A DNA stretch of 64,000 bases, taken from contig NZ_FNOH01000006.1 in NCBI RefSeq assembly GCF_900106535.1, positions 62,001-126,000 on the forward strand, read 5' to 3'. The stretch is from Myxococcus xanthus (GTDB lineage Bacteria > Myxococcota > Myxococcia > Myxococcales > Myxococcaceae). Both the position numbers and the translations under genes were made by a program. Shown here piece by piece: positions 16,617-27,783 of the stretch (its first letter is position 1; each line of letters opens with the position of its first letter). The notes below the pieces were generated by a model, which ran no database searches, had not been told where the DNA came from, and saw only the letters and a program-made list of their open reading frames with translations.

Positions 16617-18017
16617 ATGAGCGTTCTGGCGGCGGTGGTGCTGTGCGCGGGCAAGGGCACGCGGATGAAGTCGGAGAAGGCGAAGGTCCTTCACCCCATC
16701 CTCGGTCGACCCCTTTGCGCGTATCCCCTCAAGCGGGCCCTTGAACTGGGCGCCACGTCGGTGGTCCCCGTGGTGGGCCACCAGGCGGAAGCGGTGGAAA
16801 AGGCCGTCCGAGGCCTCTTCCCGGATGCCCCCCTGCGCTTCGCGCTCCAGCGCGAGCAGCGCGGGACGGCGGACGCGGTGCGCTCCGCGGAGGAGGCCCT
16901 GAAGGGGTACTCCGGACGGGTCCTCATCCTTTACGGCGATGTGCCGTTGCTGCGCCGCGAGACGCTGGAGGCGCTGCTGGCCGCCCATGACCAGGCGGGC
17001 GGCAAGCTGGCCATGGTGACCACCACCCTGGAGGACCCCACGGGCTATGGCCGGGTCATCCGCGACGGTGGCAAGGTGACGCGCATCGTGGAGCACAAGG
17101 ACTGCACCCCGGAGCAGCGCGCGGTGCGCGAGTGCAACGCCGGCATCTACTCCGTGGACGCGGACTTCCTCTGGAAGGCGCTGGCTGAAATCAAACCGCA
17201 GAACGCCCAGGGCGAGTACTACCTCACCGACCTGGTGGAGATGGCCGCGAAGCGGGGCCCGGTGGGCTCGGTGGAGGCGGACGCCACGGAGACGGCCGGC
17301 GTGAATGACCGGGTGGAGCTGGCCGCCCGCGCGCGCGTGCTGCAGCAGCGCATCAACGAGGCGCACATGCGCGCCGGCGTCTCGCTACAGGACCCCGCCA
17401 CCGCCTACATCGAGGAAGGCGTCACCGTGGGGCCCGACACCGAAATCGGTCCCTCCGTCACGCTGGCCGCCGGCACCGTGGTGGGCAAGGGCTGCACCAT
17501 TGGCCAGGGCAGCGTGCTGCACGCCTCCACCGTGGCGGACGGCACCGTCATCAAGCCTTACTCCGTGCTGGAAGAGGCCCGGGTGGGGGAGCGCAACGTC
17601 ATTGGCCCCTTCTCGCGGCTGCGCCCAGGGACGGAGCTGGCCGAGGACGTGCATCTGGGCAACTTCGTGGAGACGAAGAAGGCCCGCATCGGAAAAGGTT
17701 CGAAGGCCAACCACCTCACTTACCTGGGGGACGCTGTCATTGGTTCCGGGTGCAACGTGGGGGCGGGCACCATCACCTGTAACTATGACGGGGTGAACAA
17801 GCACCTGACTGAGCTGGGGGATGGTGTGTTCATCGGCTCCGACACCCAGCTCGTCGCGCCCGTGAAGGTCGGCGACGGCTCGTATGTCGGCGCGGGCACC
17901 ACGGTGACGAAAAATGTGCCTCCAGGGAGCCTCGCTGTGTCCCGGACGCCACAGGTGACCAAGGAAGGTTGGGTGGCCACCAAGAAGGCGCGGCAGGCGA
18001 AGGCGCGGGCGGGATAG
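16617..18017 (+). CDS. glmU: GlmU: UDP-N-acetylglucosamine pyrophosphorylase / glucosamine-1-phosphate acetyltransferase
   Basis: The protein has 466 residues (E. coli GlmU has 456). The N-terminal nucleotidyltransferase motif is [19 protein letters not shown], with [13 protein letters not shown] and LYGDVPLL in place. The C-terminal half is a left-handed beta-helix of hexapeptide repeats (for example [20 protein letters not shown]), ending with [15 protein letters not shown], the acetyl-CoA binding part. It makes UDP-GlcNAc for peptidoglycan and lipopolysaccharide in the cytoplasm. glmS follows 107 bases downstream, so the last three steps from fructose-6-phosphate are encoded here except GlmM. 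Confidence 0.97.
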
Positions 18018-18124
18018 TCGGCGCGGCTCTTGCTTGGGTACCAGGCAGAGCGCGGCCCGGCAGGGATGTAGGGGAATCCCGCGGATTGCTCCGGCGGGCG
18101 AGGGCGTGAGAGAGAGGTGCAACT

Positions 18125-19960
<1,836 letters not shown>

Positions 19961-19990
19961 CCGCCGCGCGTCTTCGGACGTGAAGCGCCA

Positions 19991-20030
19991 GAAGCCCGGG
20001 CTCCCGCGAAGGGGGCTCGGGCTTCGTCGT
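19991..20030 (+). terminator. Terminator after glmS
   Basis: GAAGCCCGGGCTCC pairs with GGGGCTCGGGCTTC over a seven-base loop (two G-T pairs), then GTCGTTTG. It starts 30 bases after the glmS stop. Confidence 0.6.
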
Positions 20031-20203
20031 TTGTGCGTGAGGGAGCGGCACCTGGTGAAGGCGCGCGCTCCCGGGCACTCATGTCTCCCTCCGCCACCCT
20101 CCGCATTGCCTGTGCGTCCGAAGCCGCGTCGTCCACTCCGACATCAACCCCGTTGCCCGGTGAATGTTGCGGGGGCACGTCGCTTTGAACCTCCCCGGGA
20201 GCC

Positions 20204-21007
20204 GTGGCTACAGTTTCCTCCGTGCCCGACGCGCCTCGCATACATCCGCCCACGCAGCGGCCCATGGAGGGCGAGGACGAGGCGCCACTGGGGGAGGTCG
20301 CGCCGTGGGAGGCGCCGCCCGAGCCCGCGCCGCTGGAGGCCACTCCGGTTCCTCTGCTCCGGGGGACGCCCACGCCGCCGTTGGACCTCCCCCTGCCGGT
20401 GCTGGTGTTGACCGAGCAGGCCCGGCGGGTGCCGGAGGCGGAGCGTCCCCTGGTGGCGGCGCGGCTGAACCTCCAGCTGTCCCGGATGGCCAGGACAGGC
20501 GGAGACCGGCTGGTGGCGGACACCTTCCTCCGGCTGTTGGAGAGCGGGCGGCTCACCGGACTGGTGGATGCGAAGGGACGCACCTGCCGCGCGGCCGCCG
20601 TGGAGGCTCTGTTGTCCCTGGGCTTCCCCTACGCCCTGGAAGTCCAGCCCGAGGACCTGGCGCACCTGCGCGCCAACACCCTGCAGCGGAAGGCGCACCG
20701 CCTGAAGCCAGGTACGTCCATGGCGGTGTTGGTGGGAGGCATCGGGGTGCAATTCGTCCATGAAGCGCTGGTCCACAAAGGGGACGCCAGCCTGCTCACC
20801 TCCCAGGTGGGTCTGTCCCTGCTGGCGATGGCCGCCTTGTGGCTTGCTCCGCCCCGGACGCCCGTGTACCGCGTGGGGTTGCTGATGCTGTCCCTGGTGT
20901 CCCTGGCGGGGGCGGTGTTTGCGCTCCTGGGCGTGGCGCACACGGGGCTGTGGGTGGGATTGGCGGGGCTGGTGGCCGCCTTCCTGGCTGCCCTCCGCGA
21001 GGGCTGA
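20204..21007 (+). CDS. Membrane protein of unknown function with a cytoplasmic N-terminal half
   Basis: The protein has 267 residues from a GTG with GGGAG upstream; another in-frame GTG lies six codons later. Residues 1-65 are Pro/Glu-rich and disordered. Residues 65-165 form a soluble helical region (AARLNLQLSRMARTGGDRLV and TCRAAAVEALLSLGFPYALE). The last 100 residues hold three or four hydrophobic segments (including SLLAMAALWLA and LLMLSLVSLAGAVFALLGVA), so the protein is anchored in the inner membrane by its C-terminus. I recognise no family. It lies between glmS and recA, about 80 bases before the recA LexA-like box, and is probably a separate transcript. Confidence 0.7.
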   Translation: MATVSSVPDAPRIHPPTQRPMEGEDEAPLGEVAPWEAPPEPAPLEATPVPLLRGTPTPPLDLPLPVLVLTEQARRVPEAERPLVAARLNLQLSRMARTGGDRLVADTFLRLLESGRLTGLVDAKGRTCRAAAVEALLSLGFPYALEVQPEDLAHLRANTLQRKAHRLKPGTSMAVLVGGIGVQFVHEALVHKGDASLLTSQVGLSLLAMAALWLAPPRTPVYRVGLLMLSLVSLAGAVFALLGVAHTGLWVGLAGLVAAFLAALREG

Positions 21008-21063
21008 CCGGCAGGATGCAGCACGGATGTCAGAGGGGTGGACTAGGGTCTACCCATCGCGTA

Positions 21064-21080
21064 CTAAAAGCGCGTTCAGG
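21064..21080 (+). promoter_or_regulatory. LexA-type SOS box upstream of recA
   Basis: CTAAAAGCGCGTTCAGG fits, at all 17 positions, the degenerate LexA-binding motif that I recall for Myxococcus (CTRHAMRYBYGTTCAGS). It lies 40 bases before the recA start codon, where an operator should overlap the promoter. The motif is from memory and needs checking against the literature. Confidence 0.65.
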
Positions 21081-21119
21081 TGAGCCGGGGTGGCTCGCCA
21101 ATACAAGGAGCTACGAGCA

Positions 21120-22211
21120 ATGGCCGTGAATCAGGAGAAGGAAAAGGCGATCGAACTGGCGATGTCCGCGGTGGAGCGCCAGTTCGGCAAGGGGTCCATC
21201 ATGCGGCTCGGCAACGACGAGCCAATGATGCGAGACGTTCAGGCCATCCCGACGGGCTCCATCTCGCTGGACATCGCCCTGGGCGTGGGTGGCGTGCCCA
21301 AGGGCCGCATCATCGAAATCTTCGGGCCGGAGTCGTCCGGTAAGACGACGCTGTGTCTCCACATCGTCGCCGAAGCGCAGAAGCGCGGCGGCATCTGCGG
21401 CTACGTGGACGCGGAGCACGCGCTGGACGTGGGCTACGCGCGCAAGCTGGGCGTGCGCACCGATGACCTGCTGCTGAGCCAGCCGGACACCGGTGAGCAG
21501 GCGCTGGAAATCGCGGAGATGCTGGTGCGCTCGGGCGCCATCGACGTGCTGGTGGTGGACTCGGTGGCCGCGCTCGTGCCGAAGGCGGAGCTCGAGGGTG
21601 AGATGGGCGACGCGCACATGGGTGTGCAGGCCCGCCTCATGAGCCAGGCGCTCCGCAAGCTGACGGGCACCATCGCCAAGAGCCAGACGTGCGTCATCTT
21701 CATCAACCAGATTCGCATGAAGATTGGCGTGATGTTCGGCAACCCGGAGACGACGACGGGCGGTAACGCGCTGAAGTTCTACGCGTCGCAGCGCCTGGAC
21801 ATCCGCCGCATCGGCGCCATCAAGAATGGCGACAACGTGGTGGGCAGCCGCACCCGCGTGAAGGTGGTGAAGAACAAGGTCGCGCCGCCGTTCAAGGAAG
21901 TCGAGTTCGACATCATGTACGGCACGGGCATCTCCCGTGAGGGCGACCTCATCGACCTCGCCTCCAACGAGAACATCGTGGAGAAGAGCGGCAGCTGGTT
22001 CTCCTTCAATGGTGAGCGCATCGGCCAGGGCCGGGAGAACGTGAAGGAGTACCTGCGCGAGCACCCGGAGATCGCGAAGGACATCGAAGGCCGCGTGCTG
22101 GAGAAGTACGGCATCGGCAAGTCGGGTGCGCCCGTCGCCGCGGCGCCGGACGAGTCCGCGCCGGCCGAAGGTGGCAGCGAGAAGCGCGGCCGTGTGAAGG
22201 CCGTGAAGTAG
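21120..22211 (+). CDS. recA: RecA recombinase
   Basis: I start at ATG 21120, which has AAGGAG upstream, giving 363 residues and the standard N-terminus [20 protein letters not shown]. Walker A is GPESSGKTT, Walker B-like [14 protein letters not shown], and the L2 region [20 protein letters not shown] is intact. The C-terminal tail is Ala/Pro/Glu-rich then basic ([10 protein letters not shown]), not the acidic tail of E. coli RecA. RecA forms the strand-exchange filament and stimulates LexA self-cleavage. Myxobacteria often carry two recA genes; from this window I cannot say which copy this is. Confidence 0.98.
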   Translation: MAVNQEKEKAIELAMSAVERQFGKGSIMRLGNDEPMMRDVQAIPTGSISLDIALGVGGVPKGRIIEIFGPESSGKTTLCLHIVAEAQKRGGICGYVDAEHALDVGYARKLGVRTDDLLLSQPDTGEQALEIAEMLVRSGAIDVLVVDSVAALVPKAELEGEMGDAHMGVQARLMSQALRKLTGTIAKSQTCVIFINQIRMKIGVMFGNPETTTGGNALKFYASQRLDIRRIGAIKNGDNVVGSRTRVKVVKNKVAPPFKEVEFDIMYGTGISREGDLIDLASNENIVEKSGSWFSFNGERIGQGRENVKEYLREHPEIAKDIEGRVLEKYGIGKSGAPVAAAPDESAPAEGGSEKRGRVKAVK

Positions 22212-22264
22212 TCCGGTCCCCGGGGCTTTTCCCCGGATGGTGGCAATTCACCATGAAAGCCAGA

Positions 22265-22296
22265 GGGCCGTCCGCCGCGAGGTGGGCGGCCCTTTT
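22265..22296 (+). terminator. Terminator after recA
   Basis: GGGCCGTCC pairs with GGGCGGCCC (one wobble) across a GCCGCGAGGT loop, followed by TTTTGCTT. It lies 54 bases after the recA stop. Confidence 0.75.
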
Positions 22297-22449
22297 GCTT
22301 GGTGTCCGGCGTCCTTCGCGTGGGTTCGCACCGGGCGTGGGTGACACGATGCGTTGTCGTTTCATTCCGTGGGGATGTTTCCTGCTGAGTGGAAGAGCGC
22401 TCTAGACTCGCGGCCCTGTCTCCTAACCCGCGCAACCCGGAGTCCCGCC

Positions 22450-24600
22450 TTGTTCGATAGATTCAAACGCCGCAGTTTCCTCCAGGCCGTCGTCGCCGTT
22501 GCCGCGACCACTGCGTTCGGATGTTCCGACGACGAGACGACGTCGGATGCTGGCGAGAAGTACTTCCCGCAGTCCGTGTGCTCGGGTGACCCGCGTCCGG
22601 ACAGCGTGGTGTTGTGGGTGCGGGCGGTGGACCCGGACAACGCGGGGGCGAACACGCAGGTGCGGCTGGAGGTGTCCACCAGCGAGTCGTTCAGCAGCGT
22701 GGTGCTGGACCAGCAGTTCACCGCGCAGGCGCAGTTCGACCATGCGTTGAAGGTGAAGGTCACCAACCTGTCGGCGCGCACGACGTACTACTACCGCTTC
22801 ACCATCGACGCGAACGGTCAGAAGTACTCCACGGTGACGGGCCGCACCCGCACCGCGCCGGCCGCGGGCGACGACGTGCCGGTGAAGTTCGTCTTCGCCA
22901 GCTGCCAGGACTACATCGGTCGTTACTACAACGCGTGGCAGCACCTGCTGCAGCTCAACGAGGACCTCGACTTCGTCGTGTTCCTGGGCGACTACGTCTA
23001 CGAGACGACGGGCGACGCGTCGTTCCAGTCCGTGGACGGACGCGGCATCGTCTTCAGCGAGCCCGAGAAGGCGCTCCGCCAGGGCACGGGCCTGACGGCG
23101 TTCTACGCGGCCAACTCGCTGTCCAACTACCGCGACCTCTACAAGACCCTGCGCACGGATAAGGTCATCCAGCAGGTGCACGAGCGCTACCCGTTCGTCA
23201 TCACGTGGGATGACCACGAGTTCTCCGACGACTGCTGGGGCGACGTCGCCACGTACACAGACGAGCGCACCAACGAGAAGCAGACCGAGCGCCGCCGCAA
23301 CGCGGAGCAGGCCTTCTTCGAGTACATCCCCATGGACCACGGCGCGAGCGACGCGGGCGCCATCGACATCAACGCCGTGGTGGCCCAGCCGACGCGCATC
23401 TACCGCGACTTCGAGTTCGGCCGGAACCTGAAGCTGCTGGTGACGGACACGCGCACGTACCGCCCGGACCACCTCATCCCCGAGGACGCGTACCCGGGCA
23501 AGGTGGCGGTGCCGGCCGAGCAGCTGGCCCTGGTGCTGTCGTCGCTGCCGGAGGCCACGCAGGCGCAGTTGCAGTCCGACATGTTCGCCTACGTGGACAT
23601 CGACGCGGCGGAGCTGGCGCCCTACAAGCAGATCCTCACGGGCGTGTACGTGCAGCAGGCCGTCGCCGCCGGGCTCACGTCGGGAGAGGCGACCGAGAAG
23701 GCGGGCGCCTGGGTCTCCGGTGGGCTGTCGCTGTTCTACGTCAACCAGGTGCTCAACGCCGTCAACCAGGCGCGTGAGGCGGCGGGCGATTCGGCCATTC
23801 CGCTCATCCCCGCGACGGGCGCGCCGCGCGGTCTGGCCTATGCGCACATGGGCAAGACGGGCCTCTTCGGCATCCAGGGCTCGCGCTACGTCGTGGTGAA
23901 GCCCATCTTCGACCTGTACGCGGCCATCAAGTACATGGGCACCGCGGGAGCCTCGGAGGGCATCTTCGGCAACGAGCAGCAGGCGTGGCTCCAGGAGTCC
24001 GTGCAGGCGGACAACGCGTGGAAGATCATCGTCTCCTCGATTTCGCTCACCTCCATGGTGTTCAAGCTGAGCGAGAAGGCGGACGTCCCGGACCCCACGC
24101 TGCGCCAGGACTTCTACTTCAACGTGGACCAGTGGGACGGCTTCCCCACGAAGAAGCAGGAGTTCTTGAAGTTCCTGCGCGACAGCCAGGTGAAGAACGC
24201 GCTGTTCATCTCCGGCGACATCCACGCGTCCTTCGCGTCCGTGGAGTCCGGCATCCCCGCGCTGACGACGCCGGCCATCTCCTCCGGCTCCATCAAGGAG
24301 CTGGCGGGCCTGGCCGTCATCGGCGCGGGCTTCTCCACCGGCAGCACGGTGTACCGGTACATCGTGACGGAGCTGGACAAGTCGCTGAAGGAAGCGCACC
24401 CCGGCATGGCGTTCGTGGACGGTGATGCCCACGGCTTCGTGGTGCTGGAGGTCGGCGGCACGGAGGCGAAGGCGGCCTTCCACCTCATCCCGAGCACGGA
24501 AATCGCCAAGGACTACTCGCTGCGCCAGCCCTCCGAGCTGACGGCGAAGTTCACCCGCCGCGACTTCATCATCAAGGACGGCACCATCACCTCCGCCTGA
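22450..24600 (+). CDS. PhoD-family alkaline phosphatase/phosphodiesterase, Tat-exported
   Basis: I choose TTG 22450: CGGAG lies seven bases upstream and the N-terminus becomes LFDRFKRRSFLQAVVAVAAT, a twin-arginine signal (RRSFLQ) followed by AFGC. This gives 716 residues. The N-terminal beta domain is followed by the metallophosphatase core. Metal ligands are likely in FASCQDY, FLGDYVYET, TWDDHEFSDDCW and FISGDIHASF; the WDDHE motif is typical of PhoD. A long insert (about residues 350-480) lies between the DTRTYR strand and the final core. It should release phosphate from diesters outside the inner membrane. The cysteine after AFG could make it a Tat-dependent lipoprotein, though the lipobox is imperfect. 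Confidence 0.9.
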   Translation: MFDRFKRRSFLQAVVAVAATTAFGCSDDETTSDAGEKYFPQSVCSGDPRPDSVVLWVRAVDPDNAGANTQVRLEVSTSESFSSVVLDQQFTAQAQFDHALKVKVTNLSARTTYYYRFTIDANGQKYSTVTGRTRTAPAAGDDVPVKFVFASCQDYIGRYYNAWQHLLQLNEDLDFVVFLGDYVYETTGDASFQSVDGRGIVFSEPEKALRQGTGLTAFYAANSLSNYRDLYKTLRTDKVIQQVHERYPFVITWDDHEFSDDCWGDVATYTDERTNEKQTERRRNAEQAFFEYIPMDHGASDAGAIDINAVVAQPTRIYRDFEFGRNLKLLVTDTRTYRPDHLIPEDAYPGKVAVPAEQLALVLSSLPEATQAQLQSDMFAYVDIDAAELAPYKQILTGVYVQQAVAAGLTSGEATEKAGAWVSGGLSLFYVNQVLNAVNQAREAAGDSAIPLIPATGAPRGLAYAHMGKTGLFGIQGSRYVVVKPIFDLYAAIKYMGTAGASEGIFGNEQQAWLQESVQADNAWKIIVSSISLTSMVFKLSEKADVPDPTLRQDFYFNVDQWDGFPTKKQEFLKFLRDSQVKNALFISGDIHASFASVESGIPALTTPAISSGSIKELAGLAVIGAGFSTGSTVYRYIVTELDKSLKEAHPGMAFVDGDAHGFVVLEVGGTEAKAAFHLIPSTEIAKDYSLRQPSELTAKFTRRDFIIKDGTITSA

Positions 24601-24631
24601 GGAGAGAATGCCTCACCTGTTCGGTGAGGAG

Positions 24632-24675
24632 CGAGGGCCGCGCCGGGAGCCACGTGCTCCGGGCCGCGGCCCTCG
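24632..24675 (+). terminator. Long GC-rich hairpin after the PhoD gene
   Basis: CGAGGGCCGCG pairs with CGCGGCCCTCG, and the inner GGGAGC/GCTCC pair extends the stem around CACGT. The T-tract is weak (GCCGTTTC), so it is either a poor intrinsic terminator or a barrier to RNA decay. Confidence 0.45.
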
Positions 24676-24802
24676 GCCGTTTCAGGGTGGGGCGCGCCCG
24701 GTGGAATGCCGGCAAGGTGCATGGCGCAGGCGCTTCCGGTCCTGGTTCGCGCGGGCCTCCTGAATTGCTGCGCCGCGGCGTGGGGCGCGCTAGAAGCGAG
24801 GC

Positions 24803-25360
24803 ATGTTGCCCGGTGCTCCCGTTTCCGATGTCCGACTCGTTCGCGCCCGGCCGGAGCACGTGGACTTCTGGCTGGACATGCGGGCGGCCCCTGGCGCGCG
24901 GCGCTTCGTGGACACGGAGGACGACACGCGGGAGCTGCTCCTGCGGCGCATCCTGGAAGCGGGCGCGTTGGGTGAGCCCCGCGCGCGGAGCTTCCGGTGG
25001 TTCGTGGAGGCGGACGGGCAGCTCGTGGGGACGGTGTCCGCGCGGGATTTGTCGCGCGTGCATGGCCGCATCGAGCTGGGCTACATGATGGCGGACGCGC
25101 ACCACGGCCGGGGCCTGGGCTCCCGCGCGGTGGGGTTGATGCTGGAGCAGTTGTTCACGCTGCCCTACCTCCAGCGGGTGTGGCTGACGACGCTGGCGGA
25201 GAACACGGGCTCTCAGGGCGTGGCGCGCAAGGTGGGCTTCACGATGGAAGGCACCCTGCGCGGGCACTGTCTGTTCCAGGGGCAACGCCGGGACCAGCAA
25301 CTCTGGGGCCTGCTGCGCCCGGAGTGGGACGCCCGGCGCGCGGCGTTCGTCGCGGGCTGA
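24803..25360 (+). CDS. GNAT family N-acetyltransferase (RimJ/RimL type)
   Basis: The protein has 185 residues. The acetyl-CoA motif A region is ELGYMMADAHHGRGLGSRAV, where HGRGLG is the Q/RxxGxG/A pyrophosphate-binding loop. VWLTTLAENTGSQGVARKVG follows as motif B, ending with the common GFTMEGTLRGHCLFQG seen in RimJ/RimL relatives. Substrates in this branch include protein N-termini and small amines. It is cytoplasmic and lies just upstream of tex, 59 bases before its ATG, but no functional link is known. Confidence 0.88.
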   Translation: MLPGAPVSDVRLVRARPEHVDFWLDMRAAPGARRFVDTEDDTRELLLRRILEAGALGEPRARSFRWFVEADGQLVGTVSARDLSRVHGRIELGYMMADAHHGRGLGSRAVGLMLEQLFTLPYLQRVWLTTLAENTGSQGVARKVGFTMEGTLRGHCLFQGQRRDQQLWGLLRPEWDARRAAFVAG

Positions 25361-25419
25361 GCGCTTCGGACGACCGGTCTCTGGGAGCAGTGGGGGGCCC
25401 GGGTTATAGAAGCGGCGTC

Positions 25420-27771
25420 ATGCATCCCTACGCCGCTGAGCTTTCCCAGGAGCTGGGCCTCAGGCCCGAGCAGGTGGACCGGACCCTCGCGCTGCAAGAG
25501 GACGGAGCCACAGTCCCTTTCATCGCGCGCTACCGCAAGGAAGTCACGGGCGGCCTGGACGAGGTCCAGATTCAAACCCTCTTCGACCGGGCCACCGAGC
25601 GCGCCGAGCTGGACTCCCGGCGCGACACCATCCTCCGCTCCATCGAGGAGCAGGGGAAGCTGACGCCGGAGCTCGCGAAGGCGCTCAAGGCCGCCAGGGC
25701 GCGCACGGAGCTGGAGGACCTCTACCTTCCTTACAAGCCCAAGCGCCGCACGCGCGCCGCCATTGCCCGGGAGCGCGGGCTGGAGCCGCTGGCGGACCTG
25801 GTGTGGAAGCAGGACGGTCGTCGCGGCGAGGACGTGGCCGCGCGCGTGCGCCCCTACGTCAACCCGGAGAAGGACGTACCGGACCAGGCCGCGGCGCTCG
25901 CGGGCGCGCGCGACATCTGCGCCGAGCGCGTGGCCGAGGACGCCGGCCTGCGCCGCGAGGCCCGCGAGGTGAGCGCGCGCCGGGGCACGCTGTGTTCGAA
26001 CGTGGTGCCCGCGAAGAAGGGCGAGACGACCAAGTTCGAGAACTACTATGGCCACGAGGAGCCCCTGTCCCAGGCCCCCTCGCACCGCGTGCTGGCACTG
26101 CTGCGCGGCGAGGAAGAGGGCGTGCTGAAGGTGAAGCTCTCCCTGCCCGATGACGAGGTGAAGGGCCTGCTGGCCGGGCGCGTGGTGACGAAGCCGCAGT
26201 CCATCTTCTCACAGGAGCTGCGCGCCGCCGTGGAGGACAGCTGGGACCGGCTGATGGGGCCGTCGCTGGAGGCGGAGCTGCGCTCGGAGCTGAAGGAGCG
26301 CGCGGACCGGCAGGCCATTGGCGTCTTCGGGGAGAACCTGCGCCACCTGCTGCTCACGCCGCCCGCGGGCGCCCGCGCGGTGCTGGCCCTGGACCCGGGC
26401 CTTCGCACGGGCACCAAGCTGGCGATGATGGACGTCACCGGCAAGGTGGTGGAGACGCTGACGCTCTACTCGGAGCGCGGAGCGGACGAGCGCGCCCGCG
26501 CGGCGAAGCTGCTGGCCGCGGTGGTGCAGAAGCACAAGCCGGAGCTCGTCGCCGTGGGCAACGGCACGGGCAGCCGCGAGGCGGAAGTCTTCGTGCGCGA
26601 CACGCTGAAGGCGATGGGTTCGCAGGTCCCCGTGGTGTCGGTGAGCGAGCAGGGCGCGTCCATCTACTCCGCCTCCGAGGTGGCCCGCGACGAGTTCCCG
26701 GACCTGGACGTCAGCCTGCGCGGCGCGGTGTCCATTGGCCGGCGCCTCCAGGACCCGCTGGCGGAGCTGGTGAAGATCGACCCCAAGAGCATCGGCGTGG
26801 GGCAGTACCAGCACGACGTGGACCAGGGGCTGCTCAAGAAGAAGCTGGGTGAGGTGGTGGACTCGTGCGTCAACGCGGTGGGCGTGGACGTCAACACCGC
26901 GTCTCCGCAGTTGTTGGAGCACGTGTCCGGCGTGGGGCCGTCCCTGGCGAAGAAGCTGGTGGCGCACCGCGCGTCGAAGGGCCGCTTCACCACGCGGCGC
27001 GAGCTGCTGAAGGTGAGTGGCCTGGGGCCCAAGACGTTCGAACAGGCGGCGGGCTTCCTGCGCGTGCGTGGGACGGAGCCGCTGGACGCCAGCGCCGTCC
27101 ATCCGGAGCGCTACGGCGTCGTGGAGCGCATGGCCAAGGATTTGGGCGTGGCCGTGAGCGCGCTGGTGGGCAATGCCGAGCTGGTCCGCAAGATTGACCT
27201 GAAGCGCTACCTGGGCCCGGACCTGGGCGAGATGACGCTCAAGGACATCCTGGCGGAGCTGGAGAAGCCCAGCCGCGACCCGCGCGGCGACTTCACCGCG
27301 CCCCAGCACCGCGAGGACCTGCGCTCGCTGGAGGACGTGAAGGAGGGCATGGTGCTCCAGGGCGTGGTGACGAACGTCACCGCGTTCGGCGCCTTCGTGG
27401 ACGTGGGCGTGCACCAGGACGGCCTCGTCCACGTGTCGCAAATCTCCACGCGCTTCGTGAAGGACCCCTCCGAAGTGGTGAAGGTGGGCGACCGGCTGAC
27501 GGTGCGCGTGCTCACCGTGGACCTGGCGCGCAAGCGGCTGGCGCTCTCCGTGCGCGCGGTGCAGGAGGGTGGAGCGCCGCAGCCGTCGGGCCGTCCCCCC
27601 GTCGGCGGGGCCACGGGACCGAGCCGCATGACGGAGCGCGGTGGCGGAAGCGGCGGGCCTCGTCAGGGCGCCCGGCCTGCCTCCGGCCCGGGGCCGAAGC
27701 CGGCTTCGGGGCCCGGTGAGAAGAAAGGCCCGGAGCCGTTCAACAACCCGTTCAGCAAGCTCAAGCGCTGA
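25420..27771 (+). CDS. tex: Tex-family RNA-binding transcriptional accessory protein
   Basis: The protein has 783 residues from ATG 25420, the usual Tex length. Domains in order are: an N-terminal helical Tex domain (VPFIARYRKEVTGGLDEVQI); a YqgF/RNase H-like domain starting at ALDPGLRTGTKLAMMD; helix-hairpin-helix (LLEHVSGVGPSLAKKLVAHR and KVSGLGPKTFEQAAGFLRV); and an S1 RNA-binding domain (GMVLQGVVTNVTAFGAFVDV). The C-terminal 60 residues are Gly/Pro/Arg-rich, an added low-complexity tail. Tex binds nucleic acid and RNA polymerase in other bacteria; its role here is inferred from homology. Confidence 0.95.
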   Translation: MHPYAAELSQELGLRPEQVDRTLALQEDGATVPFIARYRKEVTGGLDEVQIQTLFDRATERAELDSRRDTILRSIEEQGKLTPELAKALKAARARTELEDLYLPYKPKRRTRAAIARERGLEPLADLVWKQDGRRGEDVAARVRPYVNPEKDVPDQAAALAGARDICAERVAEDAGLRREAREVSARRGTLCSNVVPAKKGETTKFENYYGHEEPLSQAPSHRVLALLRGEEEGVLKVKLSLPDDEVKGLLAGRVVTKPQSIFSQELRAAVEDSWDRLMGPSLEAELRSELKERADRQAIGVFGENLRHLLLTPPAGARAVLALDPGLRTGTKLAMMDVTGKVVETLTLYSERGADERARAAKLLAAVVQKHKPELVAVGNGTGSREAEVFVRDTLKAMGSQVPVVSVSEQGASIYSASEVARDEFPDLDVSLRGAVSIGRRLQDPLAELVKIDPKSIGVGQYQHDVDQGLLKKKLGEVVDSCVNAVGVDVNTASPQLLEHVSGVGPSLAKKLVAHRASKGRFTTRRELLKVSGLGPKTFEQAAGFLRVRGTEPLDASAVHPERYGVVERMAKDLGVAVSALVGNAELVRKIDLKRYLGPDLGEMTLKDILAELEKPSRDPRGDFTAPQHREDLRSLEDVKEGMVLQGVVTNVTAFGAFVDVGVHQDGLVHVSQISTRFVKDPSEVVKVGDRLTVRVLTVDLARKRLALSVRAVQEGGAPQPSGRPPVGGATGPSRMTERGGGSGGPRQGARPASGPGPKPASGPGEKKGPEPFNNPFSKLKR

Positions 27772-27783
27772 CGGGGCGTCGCC

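Noticed and set aside
18018-18124. glmS ribozyme or other riboswitch before glmS
   Set aside because: The gap is 107 bases. The glmS ribozyme core is about 150 bases and is known from Gram-positive bacteria. I see no matching stem pattern.
22423-24483. 686-codon minus-strand frame antisense to the PhoD gene
   Set aside because: No motif, biased to Arg/Val/His, and the plus-strand frame has the full PhoD motif set.
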